Below are positions 54,320 through 64,000 of a stretch of 64,000 bases of DNA, one piece after another. The DNA comes from Rhodoferax sp. (GTDB lineage: Bacteria; Pseudomonadota; Gammaproteobacteria; Burkholderiales; Burkholderiaceae_C). A model generated the notes under the pieces. The model was not told the origin of the DNA. It searched no databases and saw nothing but the letters and a program-made list of their open reading frames with translations. Within the stretch, counting starts at the first letter, position 1; each line of letters starts with the position of its first letter. Location: contig NZ_JADMJN010000003.1 of the NCBI RefSeq assembly GCF_018780565.1, positions 558,001 through 622,000 of the forward strand, read 5' to 3'. The translations under genes and the position numbers were made by a program.

Positions 54320-57169
54320 TCAGCCGGTGTTTCTCAAGCCGGCTGCAATCCCGTTGATGGAAATGTGAATGCCGCGCTTGACGCGCTCGTCGCTTTGTCC
54401 GGCGCGGTAGCGGCGAACCAGTTCGACTTGCAGGTGATGCAAGGGGTCGATGTAGGGGAAGCGATGGCGCATGGAGCGTTGCAGCGCGGCGTTGTTGGCC
54501 AGGCGCTGTTTGTCACCGGTGATCATGCCCAGCGCACCAGCGGTGCGGTGCCATTCAGCCTCAATTGCCATGAAGATTTTCTTGCGCAGGCGGGCATCGG
54601 TCACCAGTTCTGCATAGCGGGCGGCCAGCGCCAGGTCGCTCTTGGCCATCACCATGTCCATGTTGGAGAGCAGTGTCTTGAAGAATGGCCATTGTCGGTA
54701 CATCTGTTGCAACAGCGCCAGTCTTTCCTTGTGCGTATCTTTGCGCGCCGGACTGGCGTCCTGGTTCAGGAACAGCTCGATGGCCGAGCCAAAACCATAC
54801 CAGCCTGGCAGCGTCAGGCGGCACTGGCCCCAGCTGAAACCCCAGGGAATGGCGCGCAGGTCCTCGATTTTTTGAGAAGCTTTGCGTGAGGCCGGGCGTG
54901 AGCCGATGTTGAGTTCGGCGATTTCACGGATTGGTGTCGAGTCAAAGAAGTACTCGGTGAATCCGGGTGTTTCGTACACCAGTTTTCGATAAGCCGCCAT
55001 GCTGGTGCTGGACAGCTCGGCTGCGGCTTGCAGGAACGGCCTGGTGGCCGGCTTGGTGGGTTGCAACAGGGTGGCTTCCAGCGTCGCGGCCACCAGTGTT
55101 TCCAGGTTGCGCCGGCCAATCTCGGGGTTGGCGTATTTGGAGCCGATGACTTCTCCCTGCTCGGTCAGGCGGATCTGGCCGCGCACCGTGCCGGGGGGCT
55201 GCGCCAGAATGGCCTGGTAGCTGGGGCCACCGCCACGGCCCACCGTGCCACCGCGGCCGTGGAACATGCGCAGCTGGATGGCGCGCGCTCCCTTGGTTTC
55301 AAGGGCGAGCTGGTCAAACAGCTCCACCAGGGCAATCTCGGCCCGGTACAGCTCCCAGTTGCTGGTGAAAATACCGCCGTCCTTGTTGCTGTCGGAATAG
55401 CCCAGCATGATGTCCTGTTCTGCGCCGCTGCGTCGCACCAGTTGGGCGATGCCTGGCAGGGCATAGAACTCGCGCATGATGGGTGCGGCATTGCGCAGGT
55501 CTTCGATGGTTTCGAACAAGGGCACCACGATCAGGTCGCAGGTGGCCTGGGCATCCAGTGTGCTGCGCATCAGCCCCACTTCTTTTTGCAGCAGCAACAC
55601 TTCCAGCAAATCGCTGACCGTCTCGGTGTGGCTGATGATGTAGTGGCGTATCGCCTGCGCACCAAAGCGTTCACGCATCTCCTTGGCGGTCTCGAAAATG
55701 GCCAGCTCACTGCGGGCATGGGCCGAGTAGTCGGCACCCATCACGCGCAAGGGTCGCGCATCGCTCAGCAGGCGCAACAGCAGATCGCGCTTGGCCTGCT
55801 CATCGAGCTTGGCGTAGTCCGTCTCAATGCGCGCCATCGCCAGCAGCTCGGCCACCACTTCTTCATGCTTGTCCGAGCTCTGGCGCAAATCCACGGTTGC
55901 CAGATGAAAGCCAAATACCTCTACCGCCCGAATCAGCGGGTGCAGGCGTTGCGCGGCCAGCACCGCACCATGCTGGGCCAGCAAGGATGTTTCGATGGTG
56001 CGCAGGTCGGCCAGAAACTCTTCCGCCGATTTGTACGCATTTTGCGGGGCCACCGCATGGCGTGCAGCCTCTCCGCCGGTCAGGTCCTTGAGTGCCGAGG
56101 CCAGTCGTGCATAGATGCCAATCAGGGCACGCCGATAGGGCTCGTCCTTGCGGTGCTCGTTGGTGTCGGGCGATCGTTCCGCAAGCGCCTGCATGTCGGC
56201 AGGAAAGTCCACCAGCATGGCCGAGAGCGAGAGTTCGCCGCCCAGGTAGTGCACTTCCGTCAGGTAGTGGCGCAGTGCCACATCGGCCTGGCGGCTCAGG
56301 GCGTGCATCAGGGTTTGCGCGTTCACATTGGGGTTGCCGTCACGGTCGCCGCCAATCCATTGCCCCATGCGCAAAAAGCTGTGCACCGGGTGCTGGCCCA
56401 ATTCACGTTCCAGATCGGCATACAGCTTCGGGATTTCACGCAGGAATGTCGCCTCGTAGTAGCTCAAGGCGTTTTCCACCTCGTCGGCCACGGTGAGTTT
56501 GGTGAAGCGCAGCAGTCGGGTCTGCCACAGTTGCATCACGCGGGCAAGCATCTGCTCTTCGTTGGCGGCCAGTTCGCGGGGTGTCAGAGCGTCCTTGTTG
56601 GCGTTGAGCGACGCCGCCTTGACCTTGATGTCGTCTCGCGCGCTGAGCAACTGGGCGATATCGCGCTCTGCATCCAGAATGCTTTTGCGTTGGACTTCGG
56701 TCGGGTGCGCGGTGAGCACTGGCGACACAAAGCTGTTGGCGAGCGTGTTGGCTATTGTCTTGGGCGCTATTCCCGCCCAGCGCAGGCGGGCCAGGGCCAC
56801 TTCAATACTGCCTTCCTGGGTGTCGCCCGCACGCTCGTGGATGGCCCGGCGGCGGATGTGGTGTCGATCTTCCGCCAGGTTGGCCAAATGACTGAAAAAG
56901 GTGAAAGCCCGAATCACGCTCACCGTCTGGTCGCCGCTCAGACCCTTGAGCAGCTTCTTCAGCGCTTTGTCCGCCTCATGATCGGCATCGCGCCGAAAGG
57001 CCACCGACAGTTTGCGAATCTGTTCGATCAGCTCGAACGCGGCCAGCCCTTCCTGCTCGCGAATCACATCGCCCAAAATCCGGCCCAACAGGCGAATGTC
57101 TTCCACCAGCGGGCGTTCATTGTCTTTGGTGCGCCCTGTCGACGCGGCAGTTTTTTGAGGATTGTTCAT
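54320..57169 (-). CDS. ppc: Phosphoenolpyruvate carboxylase
   Basis: The protein is 949 residues. It carboxylates phosphoenolpyruvate to oxaloacetate to refill the TCA cycle. Signatures [11 protein letters not shown] (catalytic histidine) and [10 protein letters not shown] (catalytic lysine) are present, as is the [14 protein letters not shown] loop and the terminal RNTG. The start MNNPQKT at 57169 is chosen. It is convergent with queD (10 bp) and divergent from hemC (104 bp). Confidence 0.97.
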   Translation of the reverse strand: MNNPQKTAASTGRTKDNERPLVEDIRLLGRILGDVIREQEGLAAFELIEQIRKLSVAFRRDADHEADKALKKLLKGLSGDQTVSVIRAFTFFSHLANLAEDRHHIRRRAIHERAGDTQEGSIEVALARLRWAGIAPKTIANTLANSFVSPVLTAHPTEVQRKSILDAERDIAQLLSARDDIKVKAASLNANKDALTPRELAANEEQMLARVMQLWQTRLLRFTKLTVADEVENALSYYEATFLREIPKLYADLERELGQHPVHSFLRMGQWIGGDRDGNPNVNAQTLMHALSRQADVALRHYLTEVHYLGGELSLSAMLVDFPADMQALAERSPDTNEHRKDEPYRRALIGIYARLASALKDLTGGEAARHAVAPQNAYKSAEEFLADLRTIETSLLAQHGAVLAAQRLHPLIRAVEVFGFHLATVDLRQSSDKHEEVVAELLAMARIETDYAKLDEQAKRDLLLRLLSDARPLRVMGADYSAHARSELAIFETAKEMRERFGAQAIRHYIISHTETVSDLLEVLLLQKEVGLMRSTLDAQATCDLIVVPLFETIEDLRNAAPIMREFYALPGIAQLVRRSGAEQDIMLGYSDSNKDGGIFTSNWELYRAEIALVELFDQLALETKGARAIQLRMFHGRGGTVGRGGGPSYQAILAQPPGTVRGQIRLTEQGEVIGSKYANPEIGRRNLETLVAATLEATLLQPTKPATRPFLQAAAELSSTSMAAYRKLVYETPGFTEYFFDSTPIREIAELNIGSRPASRKASQKIEDLRAIPWGFSWGQCRLTLPGWYGFGSAIELFLNQDASPARKDTHKERLALLQQMYRQWPFFKTLLSNMDMVMAKSDLALAARYAELVTDARLRKKIFMAIEAEWHRTAGALGMITGDKQRLANNAALQRSMRHRFPYIDPLHHLQVELVRRYRAGQSDERVKRGIHISINGIAAGLRNTG

Positions 57170-57273
57170 GGTGTTCTTCGAAGGGTGTTGCCCGCATGGT
57201 GGCAACCGTGGTCATGCTAGCATTCCCGGCTACCCCAAGATTACAAACAGGTTACGGCCTTGAGCCCCAGCGT

Positions 57274-58227
57274 ATGAGCAATTTGACAATCACGATCGCA
57301 ACACGAGAAAGCCGCTTGGCCATGTGGCAGGCCGAGCACGTTCAGGCCCTGCTGCAGCGTTTGGGGCATCAGGTGAGCCTGCTGGGTATGACCACCAAGG
57401 GCGACCAGATTCTGGACCGTTCCCTGAGCAAGGTCGGTGGCAAGGGCCTGTTTGTCAAGGAACTCGAAGTAGCGCTCGAAGAGGGACGGGCCGATCTGGC
57501 CGTGCACTCGCTCAAAGACGTACCCATGGAGTTGCCGGAAGGCTTCAGCCTGGCCTGCGTGATGGAGCGGGAAGACCCGCGCGATGCCTTGGTGTCCAAC
57601 CGCTTTGACACACTGGAAAGCCTGCCCCAGGGTTCCGTGGTGGGTACCTCCAGCCTGCGGCGCATGGCGCTGCTGCGCGCCCGCCGCCCGGACCTGAAGA
57701 TCGAGCCCTTGCGCGGCAACCTGGACACGCGCCTTCGCAAGCTGGATGACGGTCTGTACGACGCCATTGTTCTGGCCGCAGCCGGCTTGAAGCGACTGGG
57801 GCTGGGTGAGCGCATTCGCGAGATTTTTGAGCCTGCCGTGATGTTGCCTGCAGCCGGTCAGGGCGCGCTGGGCATTGAAGTGTGCACCCACAGGCAGGAC
57901 GTCATGGATGCCTTGGCGCCTCTTGCGCATCAAACCACCTGGCTGGCTGTTGCGGCCGAGAGGGCGGTGAGCCGGGCGATGGGCGGAAGTTGTTCCATGC
58001 CGCTGGCCGCGTTTGCCCGACTGGACGGCGACATATTGCACATCGACGCAGCCTGGGGTGACCCCGAAGGGGTGCTGGAGCTGGTGTGTGTTCAAGCCAG
58101 GGCGCGCGTGACCGATCTGGCAGGTGCCACCGCACTGGGCGAGCGTGCTGCGGCCAGCCTGCGTGCCGGGGTTGTGGCCAAGGGCGGATCGGTTTTGCTG
58201 TCGGGTGAGTCCCAGGGCACACCCTGA
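57274..58227 (+). CDS. hemC: Porphobilinogen deaminase (hydroxymethylbilane synthase)
   Basis: The protein is 317 residues. It joins four porphobilinogens into hydroxymethylbilane. [11 protein letters not shown] at the N-terminus, the active-site segments and the dipyrromethane-cofactor cysteine (Cys240 in GGSCSMPL) are all present. The start MSNLTIT is chosen at 57274. hemD begins 2 bp after its stop. Confidence 0.96.
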   Translation: MSNLTITIATRESRLAMWQAEHVQALLQRLGHQVSLLGMTTKGDQILDRSLSKVGGKGLFVKELEVALEEGRADLAVHSLKDVPMELPEGFSLACVMEREDPRDALVSNRFDTLESLPQGSVVGTSSLRRMALLRARRPDLKIEPLRGNLDTRLRKLDDGLYDAIVLAAAGLKRLGLGERIREIFEPAVMLPAAGQGALGIEVCTHRQDVMDALAPLAHQTTWLAVAAERAVSRAMGGSCSMPLAAFARLDGDILHIDAAWGDPEGVLELVCVQARARVTDLAGATALGERAAASLRAGVVAKGGSVLLSGESQGTP

Positions 58228-58229
58228 TC

Positions 58230-59033
58230 ATGCGAGTCATCGTGACCCGTCCGGCGCGGGAAGCGCATCGATGGGTGCTGGATCTGGCGGCGCAGGGCTT
58301 GGAGGCGGTGGCTTTGCCCTTGATCAGCGTGGGGCCGGTGGATGATCCCTGGCCTCTCGTTCAGGCATGGCAGCATCTGGATGACTATGTGGGTGTGATG
58401 TTCGTCAGTGGCAATGCCGTTGAGCATTTTTTTGCGTCAAAACCACCGCTGTCCCTCGTTGCCAAAGCGCATAACGCTATAAAAACAAGAGCGTGGGCTA
58501 CGGGGCCCGGCACCGCCAGGGCTTTGTCGCGGGCAGGCGTCACGCCTGATTGCATGGATGTCCCGCCGCTGGATGTGGGGCAGTTTGATTCCGAAGCCTT
58601 GTGGCAGGTTGTGCAAACGCAGGTGCGACCCGGGGACCGGGTGCTGATCGTGCGCGGCGGCGACGCGGTGGGCAGTTCGGGCCAGGGCAGCGGGCGGGAG
58701 TGGTTTGCCAACCGGTTGTCGCAAGCGGGTGCCCAGGCTGATTTTGTGGTGGCCTACCAGCGCAGTGCCCCCGCGTTCACTGAATTGGAGAGGCAGCTGG
58801 CTGTGGACGCGGCCACCGATGGTTCGGTATGGCTCTTCAGCAGCACCGAAGCGTTGGGCCATCTCACCGCCTGGCTACCCGATCAAAGCTGGGGCCGGGC
58901 ACGTGCGCTGGCAACCCACCCGCGCATTGCGGCTGCAGCCAGGGCGGCCGGTTTCGGCGTGGTCGTGGAGTCCCGCCCGACGCTCAATGAGCTGGTGAAC
59001 GCGCTCCGTCTTTCAGGCTCGCCATCGGTCTGA
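58230..59033 (+). CDS. hemD: Uroporphyrinogen-III synthase
   Basis: The protein is 267 residues. It cyclises hydroxymethylbilane to uroporphyrinogen III. Weakly conserved as usual, but FVSGNAVEHFF, WATGPGTARAL and the C-terminal SRPTLNELVNAL fit. It contains one copy of the 17-bp repeat in a variable linker (HNAIKTR, about residues 80-89). It lies 2 bp after hemC. Confidence 0.9.
   Translation: MRVIVTRPAREAHRWVLDLAAQGLEAVALPLISVGPVDDPWPLVQAWQHLDDYVGVMFVSGNAVEHFFASKPPLSLVAKAHNAIKTRAWATGPGTARALSRAGVTPDCMDVPPLDVGQFDSEALWQVVQTQVRPGDRVLIVRGGDAVGSSGQGSGREWFANRLSQAGAQADFVVAYQRSAPAFTELERQLAVDAATDGSVWLFSSTEALGHLTAWLPDQSWGRARALATHPRIAAAARAAGFGVVVESRPTLNELVNALRLSGSPSV
58476..58492 (+). repeat. 17-bp interspersed repeat, copy E (in hemD)
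   Basis: GCTATAAAAACAAGAGC, in frame within a variable linker of hemD just before WATGPGT. Markedly AT-rich against its surroundings. Confidence 0.45.
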
Positions 59034-59074
59034 AGCGCTGACAGGTTCGATGCCCAACACTTTAGAATCGTGCC

Positions 59075-60166
59075 ATGAACTCTGATCCCGACGCTCACAC
59101 ATCCGACCGAACGGGCGTGGATTTGCCCCCGGTGGCGCCTGCGGCGCCTGAGACAATGGGCAGCGAGGCCGCCACACCCGGTTCTGTGACCATCGATCGT
59201 CGGGTCATCACGGGTTTGTTGGCTGTCTCCGTTGTCGCCCTGTTGTCCAGCGGGTTTTTGTGGCAAAAGCTATCTTCGATTCAGGAGCAACTGGCTCGTC
59301 AGAGTGCCGAGGCGGGTATGCAGTCGGTAGAGGCCCGGACCGTGGCCAAGCAAGCCCAGGAGCTGGCACGAGAGACTGCAGCCCGGCTTGCCGTGTCAGA
59401 GGCGCGTTTGAGCGAGGTTGCGCTGCAGCGAACCCAGCTTGAAGAGTTGATGCAGAGCCTGTCGCGCTCACGGGACGAAAATCTGGTGGTCGATATCGAG
59501 TCGGCCATTCGGCTGGCGCAACAGCAGGCCCAGCTCACCGGTAGCGTCGAACCCTTGCTGGCCGCACTCAAAAGCGCCGATCAGCGGGTGGCCAGAGCGG
59601 CGCAACCCCGGTTGACACCCTTGCAGCGGGCCATCGGACGTGACATTGATCGCATCAAGTCGACGGCGGTCAGTGACACGCCGGGCTTGTTGGTGAAACT
59701 CGATGAGCTTGTGAACTTGGCGGATGAACTGCCGATTGCCAATGCGGTGCCGTCGGCGACCGCCATGGCCTCCGTCAAACGCGCCGGACCAGAAGTCGTA
59801 CCCGTCTGGTGGCAGCGGGGTTTGCAGGTTTTGCGTGAGGAAATGCGCGGTTTGTTGCGGGTCAGCCGTATTGAGCAACCTGAGGCGGCCCTGTTGTCAC
59901 CCGAGCAGTCTTTCTTCATGCGGGAAAACCTGAAGCTCAAGCTGCTCAATGCCCGTTTGGGGCTGCTGTCCCGGCAACTGGAATCGTCCCGGGCAGATCT
60001 GGCCGCCGCTTCCATGCTGCTTGGCAAATATTTCGATACATCGTCGCGCAAGACCCAGACCGCGGCGAACCTGCTGTTGTTGGTGCAGGGTCAAATGAAG
60101 ACGCTGCAATTGCCCCGGGTTGATGAAACCCTTGCGGCGCTTGCCACCGCGGCCGCAGGGAGATAG
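59075..60166 (+). CDS. hemX: HemX-like membrane protein with uroporphyrinogen-III methyltransferase-like C-terminus
   Basis: The protein is 363 residues. A proline- and alanine-rich cytosolic N-terminus is followed by one membrane helix (about 45-65), a long coiled coil (about 65-135) and a C-terminal helical HemX domain. No methyltransferase motif. It occupies the usual place between hemD and hemY. The exact role in haem synthesis is unsettled in the family. Confidence 0.9.
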   Translation: MNSDPDAHTSDRTGVDLPPVAPAAPETMGSEAATPGSVTIDRRVITGLLAVSVVALLSSGFLWQKLSSIQEQLARQSAEAGMQSVEARTVAKQAQELARETAARLAVSEARLSEVALQRTQLEELMQSLSRSRDENLVVDIESAIRLAQQQAQLTGSVEPLLAALKSADQRVARAAQPRLTPLQRAIGRDIDRIKSTAVSDTPGLLVKLDELVNLADELPIANAVPSATAMASVKRAGPEVVPVWWQRGLQVLREEMRGLLRVSRIEQPEAALLSPEQSFFMRENLKLKLLNARLGLLSRQLESSRADLAAASMLLGKYFDTSSRKTQTAANLLLLVQGQMKTLQLPRVDETLAALATAAAGR

Positions 60167-60168
60167 GC

Positions 60169-61455
60169 ATGCGGGCTGCACTGTGGTTTTTGGGCTTGTT
60201 CGGCATTGCGGTTGCCATCGCTCTTTTTGCCGGAAATAACCAGGGCACGATCACCGTCTTCTGGCCGCCCCACCGGGTGGACATCTCGCTGAATCTGGTG
60301 CTCCTGCTGCTGGCCGTGTTGTTTCTGACCCTGCATGTGGCCTTGCGCGCCCTGGCGGCCTTGTTTGCCATGCCGGGTCACGCACGGCGCTGGCGTATTC
60401 AGCACCAGGAGCGAGCCATGCACGTTGCCTTGCTGGACGCACTCTCCCATTTGGTGGCAGGGCGATTTATTCGCGCCAGGAAGGCTGCCGAGGTGGTGCT
60501 GGCCCGCGAGACCGCCATGACTCGCAGCGGGGAAACCCTGGCCTATTCGGGACGTTTGCGGGCCTTGTCACATCTGGTGGCGGCTGAAAGTGCCCAGGCA
60601 TTGCAGGACAAGACGGCGCGTGAGACGCATTTTCGTCAGGCACTGGAACAAGCCTCGCGACGTGACGCCCAGGAAACCCGCGAAGGCGTGCAATTGCGGG
60701 CAGCCCGCTGGGCCCTGGAGGACCGCGATGCCCAAGCCTCGCTTCAATGGCTTGATGACCTTCCCCAAGGGGCGGCAAGGCGCACCATTGCCTTGCGCTT
60801 GCGCCTGAAGGCCGCACGCATGGCGCGCCAAACAGGGCCGGCACTGGAAACGGCGCGCCTCCTGGCCAAGCATCGTGCGTTTTCCGAGGTGGCCGCACAG
60901 GGTATTGTGCGCGGCCTGGCATTGGAGCTGGTGTTGACCGCGCATGATCCTGACCAGTTGCAGTCGGTATGGCATCAACTGGATATGGCCGAGCGGGTGA
61001 TGCCCGAGGTGGCCGTTCAAGCGGCTCAGAGAATGCTCAAGCTCGGCGGCGATGTGGACTTGGCGCGTGCCTGGCTGTTGCCCGTCTGGGAGCACATGGT
61101 GACACAGCGGGGTGCCTTGACGGATGCACAGCGCGTCAATCTCATTCGGACGCTGGAAAGCTGCTTCCCCCTGGTGTCCAGCCCGTCCGATGCGGCATGG
61201 CTGACCCGTATCGAGCAGGCACAGCTCAGTAACCCCGGAGACTCGGCCTTGCAGTACCTCGCCGGTATTACCTGTATGCGCCTGCAACTTTGGGGCAAAG
61301 CACAGCAATTGTTGAAGCAGTCACTGCCAAGATTGCCGGACGCCGTGCTGGAGCGAAATGCCTGGGTGGCGCTGGCCGAACTGGCCGAGCAACGTGGAGA
61401 TGTTGCCGCCTCGATGCTGGCCTGGCAAAGCGCGGCGAAGGCTGCAAAAGCGTGA
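60169..61455 (+). CDS. hemY: HemY-like membrane protein with TPR repeats
   Basis: The protein is 428 residues with two N-terminal membrane helices (about 3-22 and 40-62; GNNQGTITVFWPP between them is a HemY hallmark). A TPR-rich soluble part follows. It begins 2 bp after the hemX stop, so the four hem genes form one operon. This gammaproteobacterial/betaproteobacterial HemY is not the protoporphyrinogen oxidase of Bacillus. Confidence 0.92.
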   Translation: MRAALWFLGLFGIAVAIALFAGNNQGTITVFWPPHRVDISLNLVLLLLAVLFLTLHVALRALAALFAMPGHARRWRIQHQERAMHVALLDALSHLVAGRFIRARKAAEVVLARETAMTRSGETLAYSGRLRALSHLVAAESAQALQDKTARETHFRQALEQASRRDAQETREGVQLRAARWALEDRDAQASLQWLDDLPQGAARRTIALRLRLKAARMARQTGPALETARLLAKHRAFSEVAAQGIVRGLALELVLTAHDPDQLQSVWHQLDMAERVMPEVAVQAAQRMLKLGGDVDLARAWLLPVWEHMVTQRGALTDAQRVNLIRTLESCFPLVSSPSDAAWLTRIEQAQLSNPGDSALQYLAGITCMRLQLWGKAQQLLKQSLPRLPDAVLERNAWVALAELAEQRGDVAASMLAWQSAAKAAKA

Positions 61456-61489
61456 CTCGTTCGAAATTCAGGGCTATTATGCGCAACAT

Positions 61490-62563
61490 ATGAGTACTCT
61501 GATCGAACACATTCTCAAGCTCACCGACCACCGTGACCGGGATTTGCTGGAACTCACGCTGTCCAAGGCCTTGATCGACCTGCTGCCCATCCAGCGCATC
61601 GTTATTGCACGGGTCATGAGTGAGGAGGGCGAGCAGCGATGGCTGGAAGTCGCCCGACTCGACGCCAAGGGCGGTGGCAAAGTGGTTGACCCCATGCGCG
61701 TGGATTTTCACACCCTGCCCAAAATGGACGATGCGCCTGATCGCTTGAAGTGTCTTCAGCGCCGTGAGATGGTAGAAATTGCCTGGGCTGGAGAAGACGG
61801 GCCACGCATCAATATGCTGCCCCTGTTTTCTGATTCCCGCAAGGATGATGAAGGCGTGATTGAGGTCCACTCGGACGCACAACTGACCGACGATGAACTT
61901 TTGACGATAGAGCAGTTGCGTCGTATTTACCGCAATATGTACTCTTTGCTGGAATACAGCGATCGTGATGCGCTGACCGGTTTGCTCAACCGCAAATCGC
62001 TGGACGACGCCTTCTACAGCGCGGTTCTCGAAGAGCTTGACGGCATCACGGGTGAGCCGAAGATTGCGGGCAAACCCAGAGGCTCCGATGCCGAACGTCG
62101 CCACCGTGTCCCGGCCAATTACTGGCTTGGTTCTGCGACCATCGATAACTTTGGTGTGCTCAACGACAAGTACGGTCACCTGATTGCGGAAGAAGTACTT
62201 TTGCTGGTGGCCCGTGTGATGAACAACACCTTTCGCACCTACGACCGCATTTATCGCTTTGGTGGCGAGCACTTTGGTGTGCTGATGCACTGCCCCGACG
62301 AAGCGCTGGTCTTGGCTGCATTCGAGCGGTTTCGCGTCAATGTTGAAAAATTCAATTTTCCGCAAGTAGGCCGCGTGACAGTCAGTTGCGGGTTTACCAG
62401 CGTGATGGCGGATGATTCCCCTAGCAGTGCACTTGAGAAAACCGAGCGTGCAGTCGACTTTGCACAGCGCAGTGGTCGCAACAAGGTTTGCAGCCACCTG
62501 GGTCTGGTTCGTCGCGGGTTCTTCGGAGAGCTGCCCAAGGTCGGCGGTGTCGACATCTTCTGA
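61490..62563 (+). CDS. GGDEF-domain protein with degenerate active site
   Basis: The protein is 357 residues. An N-terminal helical/GAF-like region (about 1-150) precedes a GGDEF fold (about 165-340, SDRDALTGLLNRKS to SGRNKVC). The signature reads GGEHF (258-262) where GG(D/E)EF is required. The metal-binding aspartate of the DxD motif is Thr217 (ATIDNF). Diguanylate cyclase activity is therefore unlikely; it may bind c-di-GMP or GTP instead. It follows hemY by 34 bp and is likely co-transcribed. A bidirectional terminator follows. Confidence 0.87.
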   Translation: MSTLIEHILKLTDHRDRDLLELTLSKALIDLLPIQRIVIARVMSEEGEQRWLEVARLDAKGGGKVVDPMRVDFHTLPKMDDAPDRLKCLQRREMVEIAWAGEDGPRINMLPLFSDSRKDDEGVIEVHSDAQLTDDELLTIEQLRRIYRNMYSLLEYSDRDALTGLLNRKSLDDAFYSAVLEELDGITGEPKIAGKPRGSDAERRHRVPANYWLGSATIDNFGVLNDKYGHLIAEEVLLLVARVMNNTFRTYDRIYRFGGEHFGVLMHCPDEALVLAAFERFRVNVEKFNFPQVGRVTVSCGFTSVMADDSPSSALEKTERAVDFAQRSGRNKVCSHLGLVRRGFFGELPKVGGVDIF

Positions 62564-62580
62564 TCGTCGATTGCAACTGA

Positions 62581-62610
62581 AAAAAAAGGGCACTTCACGT
62601 GCCCTTTTTT
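62581..62610. terminator. Bidirectional intrinsic terminator
   Basis: A perfect GGGCAC/GTGCCC stem (62588-62604) has an A-run before it and a T-run after it. It thus can stop both the hem-GGDEF transcript on the plus strand and the RNase E transcript on the minus strand. Confidence 0.93.
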
Positions 62611-62642
62611 GTGCATGCCATTCAAGGCATGTCGGTCCCTGC

Positions 62643-64000
62643 TTACTGCGGTGCCTCGAACGGCAGCGTCATATTGCGCAGATCACGTTTGGTCTCAACC
62701 AGAATCAAGGGACCCTCGTCCATCCTGACCGGCTCGGGCCGTTCGCGTGGCACGTGAATGGCCTGGGGCTCAGCTGCAATGGCGGCCTGGACCGCAGCAA
62801 CTTTCGCAGCGTCCGAATTCACCCAGCTCAGGCCCGACTGCTCAGCCACTTTGAACAACTCGTCCATAGGCAGAACAAATGACTGCAGCTTGGGCATGCC
62901 CGTAGCGACCGCAACCGGCGCAGGTGCGGACGCCTGAACTGGCTTGGGCGCGGCGACAGGTGCGGCTGGTTCCGCGATGACAGCAACTGCCGGCGCTGCC
63001 GGTGCCGGCTGCACCCCGGACGCAACCACGACTGGGGCAGCCACGGCAGGCGCTTCAGTGCCGGTCGTGAAGTAAGACCGGCGAGGTTCTACACCGGCTT
63101 CATCTTGCGTAACTTCACGTTCCTGCACCGGGCGTTCCTGACGCTCTGGCCGATCACCTTGCTCGCTGCGATCACCGCGATCGCCGCGGGGTCCACGATC
63201 GCGGCGTGGGCGTCGTTCGCGGGTCTCCGCGTTCTCCGTACGTGGTGCCGATCCGTCCGCATCGCTCACCGTGCCGACGGCATGGGCCTGGTTTGCATCC
63301 GCGACGGCTGCATCCCGGTTCGTGACATCGGTGCGGGTACCTTCGTCTGGACGACGATTGCGCTCTGGCCGACGCTCACCGCGTCCTTCAGCCTGGGGCT
63401 CACCGCGCTCAGCGGGTGCCGTGCGCTCGCCTTGTTCGGTACGCTCACCACGACCGCGGCCGCCTCGGCCATTGCGTTCGCTGCGCTCGGCATTGCGAGG
63501 CGGGCGGTCTTGCTGTCCCTGTTCGGTCCTGGGCATCTCCTGACCCGAACCGGTCGCGCCAACGCTTGCGTCCATGGCAACTGGTTTGCCCTCGGCGTCA
63601 AAACGCTCGCGCTGACCCTGTGCCGGGCGTTCACCGCGGCCACGGCCTTCGCCACCACGACCACCACGGCCACGGCCTTCGCCACGTCCACCACGGCCGC
63701 CGCGACCGTCTTCGCGACCCTCGCCCCGGCCTTCACCACGCGGCTCGTTACGGCGGACACCGTCCCGTGACGGGCGGCCATCGCGTTTCTCGTCCTTGCC
63801 AGCATCTACCGCTGGTTTGGGCTGTGCGGCGGGTACAGGTGCCGGTGTGGGCGCAAAAAGTTGCTTGATCCAGCCGAAGAAGCCTTTTTCGGCAGCAGCA
63901 GGCGCTGCTACGGGAGCGGCTACCGGACGCGGTGCCGCGACGGATTTGACCGGCTCTGGTTTCGGAGGCGCCACAGGTGCCGGTGCATCGGGCAGCACAC
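62643..64000 (-). CDS. rne: Ribonuclease E, C-terminal scaffold region (cut by window edge)
   Basis: Only the last 451 codons or so are visible. The sequence is intrinsically disordered. It begins proline- and alanine-rich, with GFFGWIKQLFAP, a likely membrane-targeting or anchoring amphipathic segment. A long arginine/glycine-rich tract (about 63060-63800) follows, typical of RNA-binding RNase E tails. A conserved C-terminal block (VLPMDELFKVAEQSGLSWV, then LILVETKRDL) ends it, a pattern seen in betaproteobacterial RNase E. The catalytic domain is outside the window. Confidence 0.85.
   Translation of the reverse strand, partial: VLPDAPAPVAPPKPEPVKSVAAPRPVAAPVAAPAAAEKGFFGWIKQLFAPTPAPVPAAQPKPAVDAGKDEKRDGRPSRDGVRRNEPRGEGRGEGREDGRGGRGGRGEGRGRGGRGGEGRGRGERPAQGQRERFDAEGKPVAMDASVGATGSGQEMPRTEQGQQDRPPRNAERSERNGRGGRGRGERTEQGERTAPAERGEPQAEGRGERRPERNRRPDEGTRTDVTNRDAAVADANQAHAVGTVSDADGSAPRTENAETRERRPRRDRGPRGDRGDRSEQGDRPERQERPVQEREVTQDEAGVEPRRSYFTTGTEAPAVAAPVVVASGVQPAPAAPAVAVIAEPAAPVAAPKPVQASAPAPVAVATGMPKLQSFVLPMDELFKVAEQSGLSWVNSDAAKVAAVQAAIAAEPQAIHVPRERPEPVRMDEGPLILVETKRDLRNMTLPFEAPQ

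Noticed and set aside
55028..57220. Open frame of about 730 codons on the plus strand
   Set aside because: Antisense to ppc, which has all catalytic signatures; no ribosome site and no domain in the shadow frame.
63060..63800. Repetitive GC-rich tract that looks like tandem repeats or a CRISPR-like array
   Set aside because: The units vary in length and sequence and read in one frame as an arginine/glycine-rich tail of RNase E; there are no constant repeats with spacers.

Overview
The window reads as chromosome of a betaproteobacterium of the Burkholderiales, most likely Comamonadaceae (Rhodoferax/Polaromonas-like). This is inferred from the proteins, the high-GC base composition, the hem/alg gene order and a short AT-rich repeat. 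I cannot confirm the genus without a search. I see no tRNA, rRNA, insertion sequence, prophage or CRISPR array.

Layout. 1-9.3 kb holds small independent units: an AraC-type regulator (cut by the window edge) divergent from a carboxymuconolactone-decarboxylase-like protein, a variant HD-GYP protein, a nitroreductase/LysR pair, penicillin-binding protein 1C, an Old Yellow Enzyme, a lipoprotein and an MFS carrier. 9.5-21.1 kb is the strongest candidate for an undescribed system. It is a LacI-controlled uptake and oxidation cluster with a complete Liv-type ABC importer (including a permease-ATPase fusion), an SDR, an AroE-like protein with altered substrate residues, a GlcD-type flavin dehydrogenase, a GMC oxidoreductase and a divergent quinone oxidoreductase. 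A textbook sigma70 promoter in front of it has a palindromic operator in its spacer and a second copy downstream.

21.1-31.4 kb is a signalling block: an HD-GYP response regulator, a MASE3-PAS-PAS-GGDEF-EAL protein, a chemoreceptor, CheW, and a divergent OmpR-type regulator / 7TM histidine kinase pair. An almost identical 21-bp direct-repeat site lies in front of both the two-component genes and cheW, so one regulator may control both. 31.4-40.3 kb is an envelope-stress block. An ECF sigma factor, its RskA-type anti-sigma and a 1984-residue alpha-2-macroglobulin are arranged as one operon, divergent from a Tat-exported ferritin-like protein and a DUF3455 lipoprotein. pbpC, usually next to the macroglobulin gene, is about 25 kb away.

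40.3-49.9 kb contains a TPP riboswitch with thiC, an RcnB-like protein, a J-domain protein, an IorAB-type molybdenum hydroxylase, a MATE exporter, a DUF1330 protein and a cheY-cheC-cheD operon without cheA. 49.9-62.6 kb keeps the argH / algZ-algR / hemC-hemD-hemX-hemY order known from pseudomonads. Here queE-queD and an opposed ppc sit between algR and hemC, and a GGDEF protein with a broken active site follows hemY. The window ends in the disordered C-terminal part of RNase E on the minus strand.
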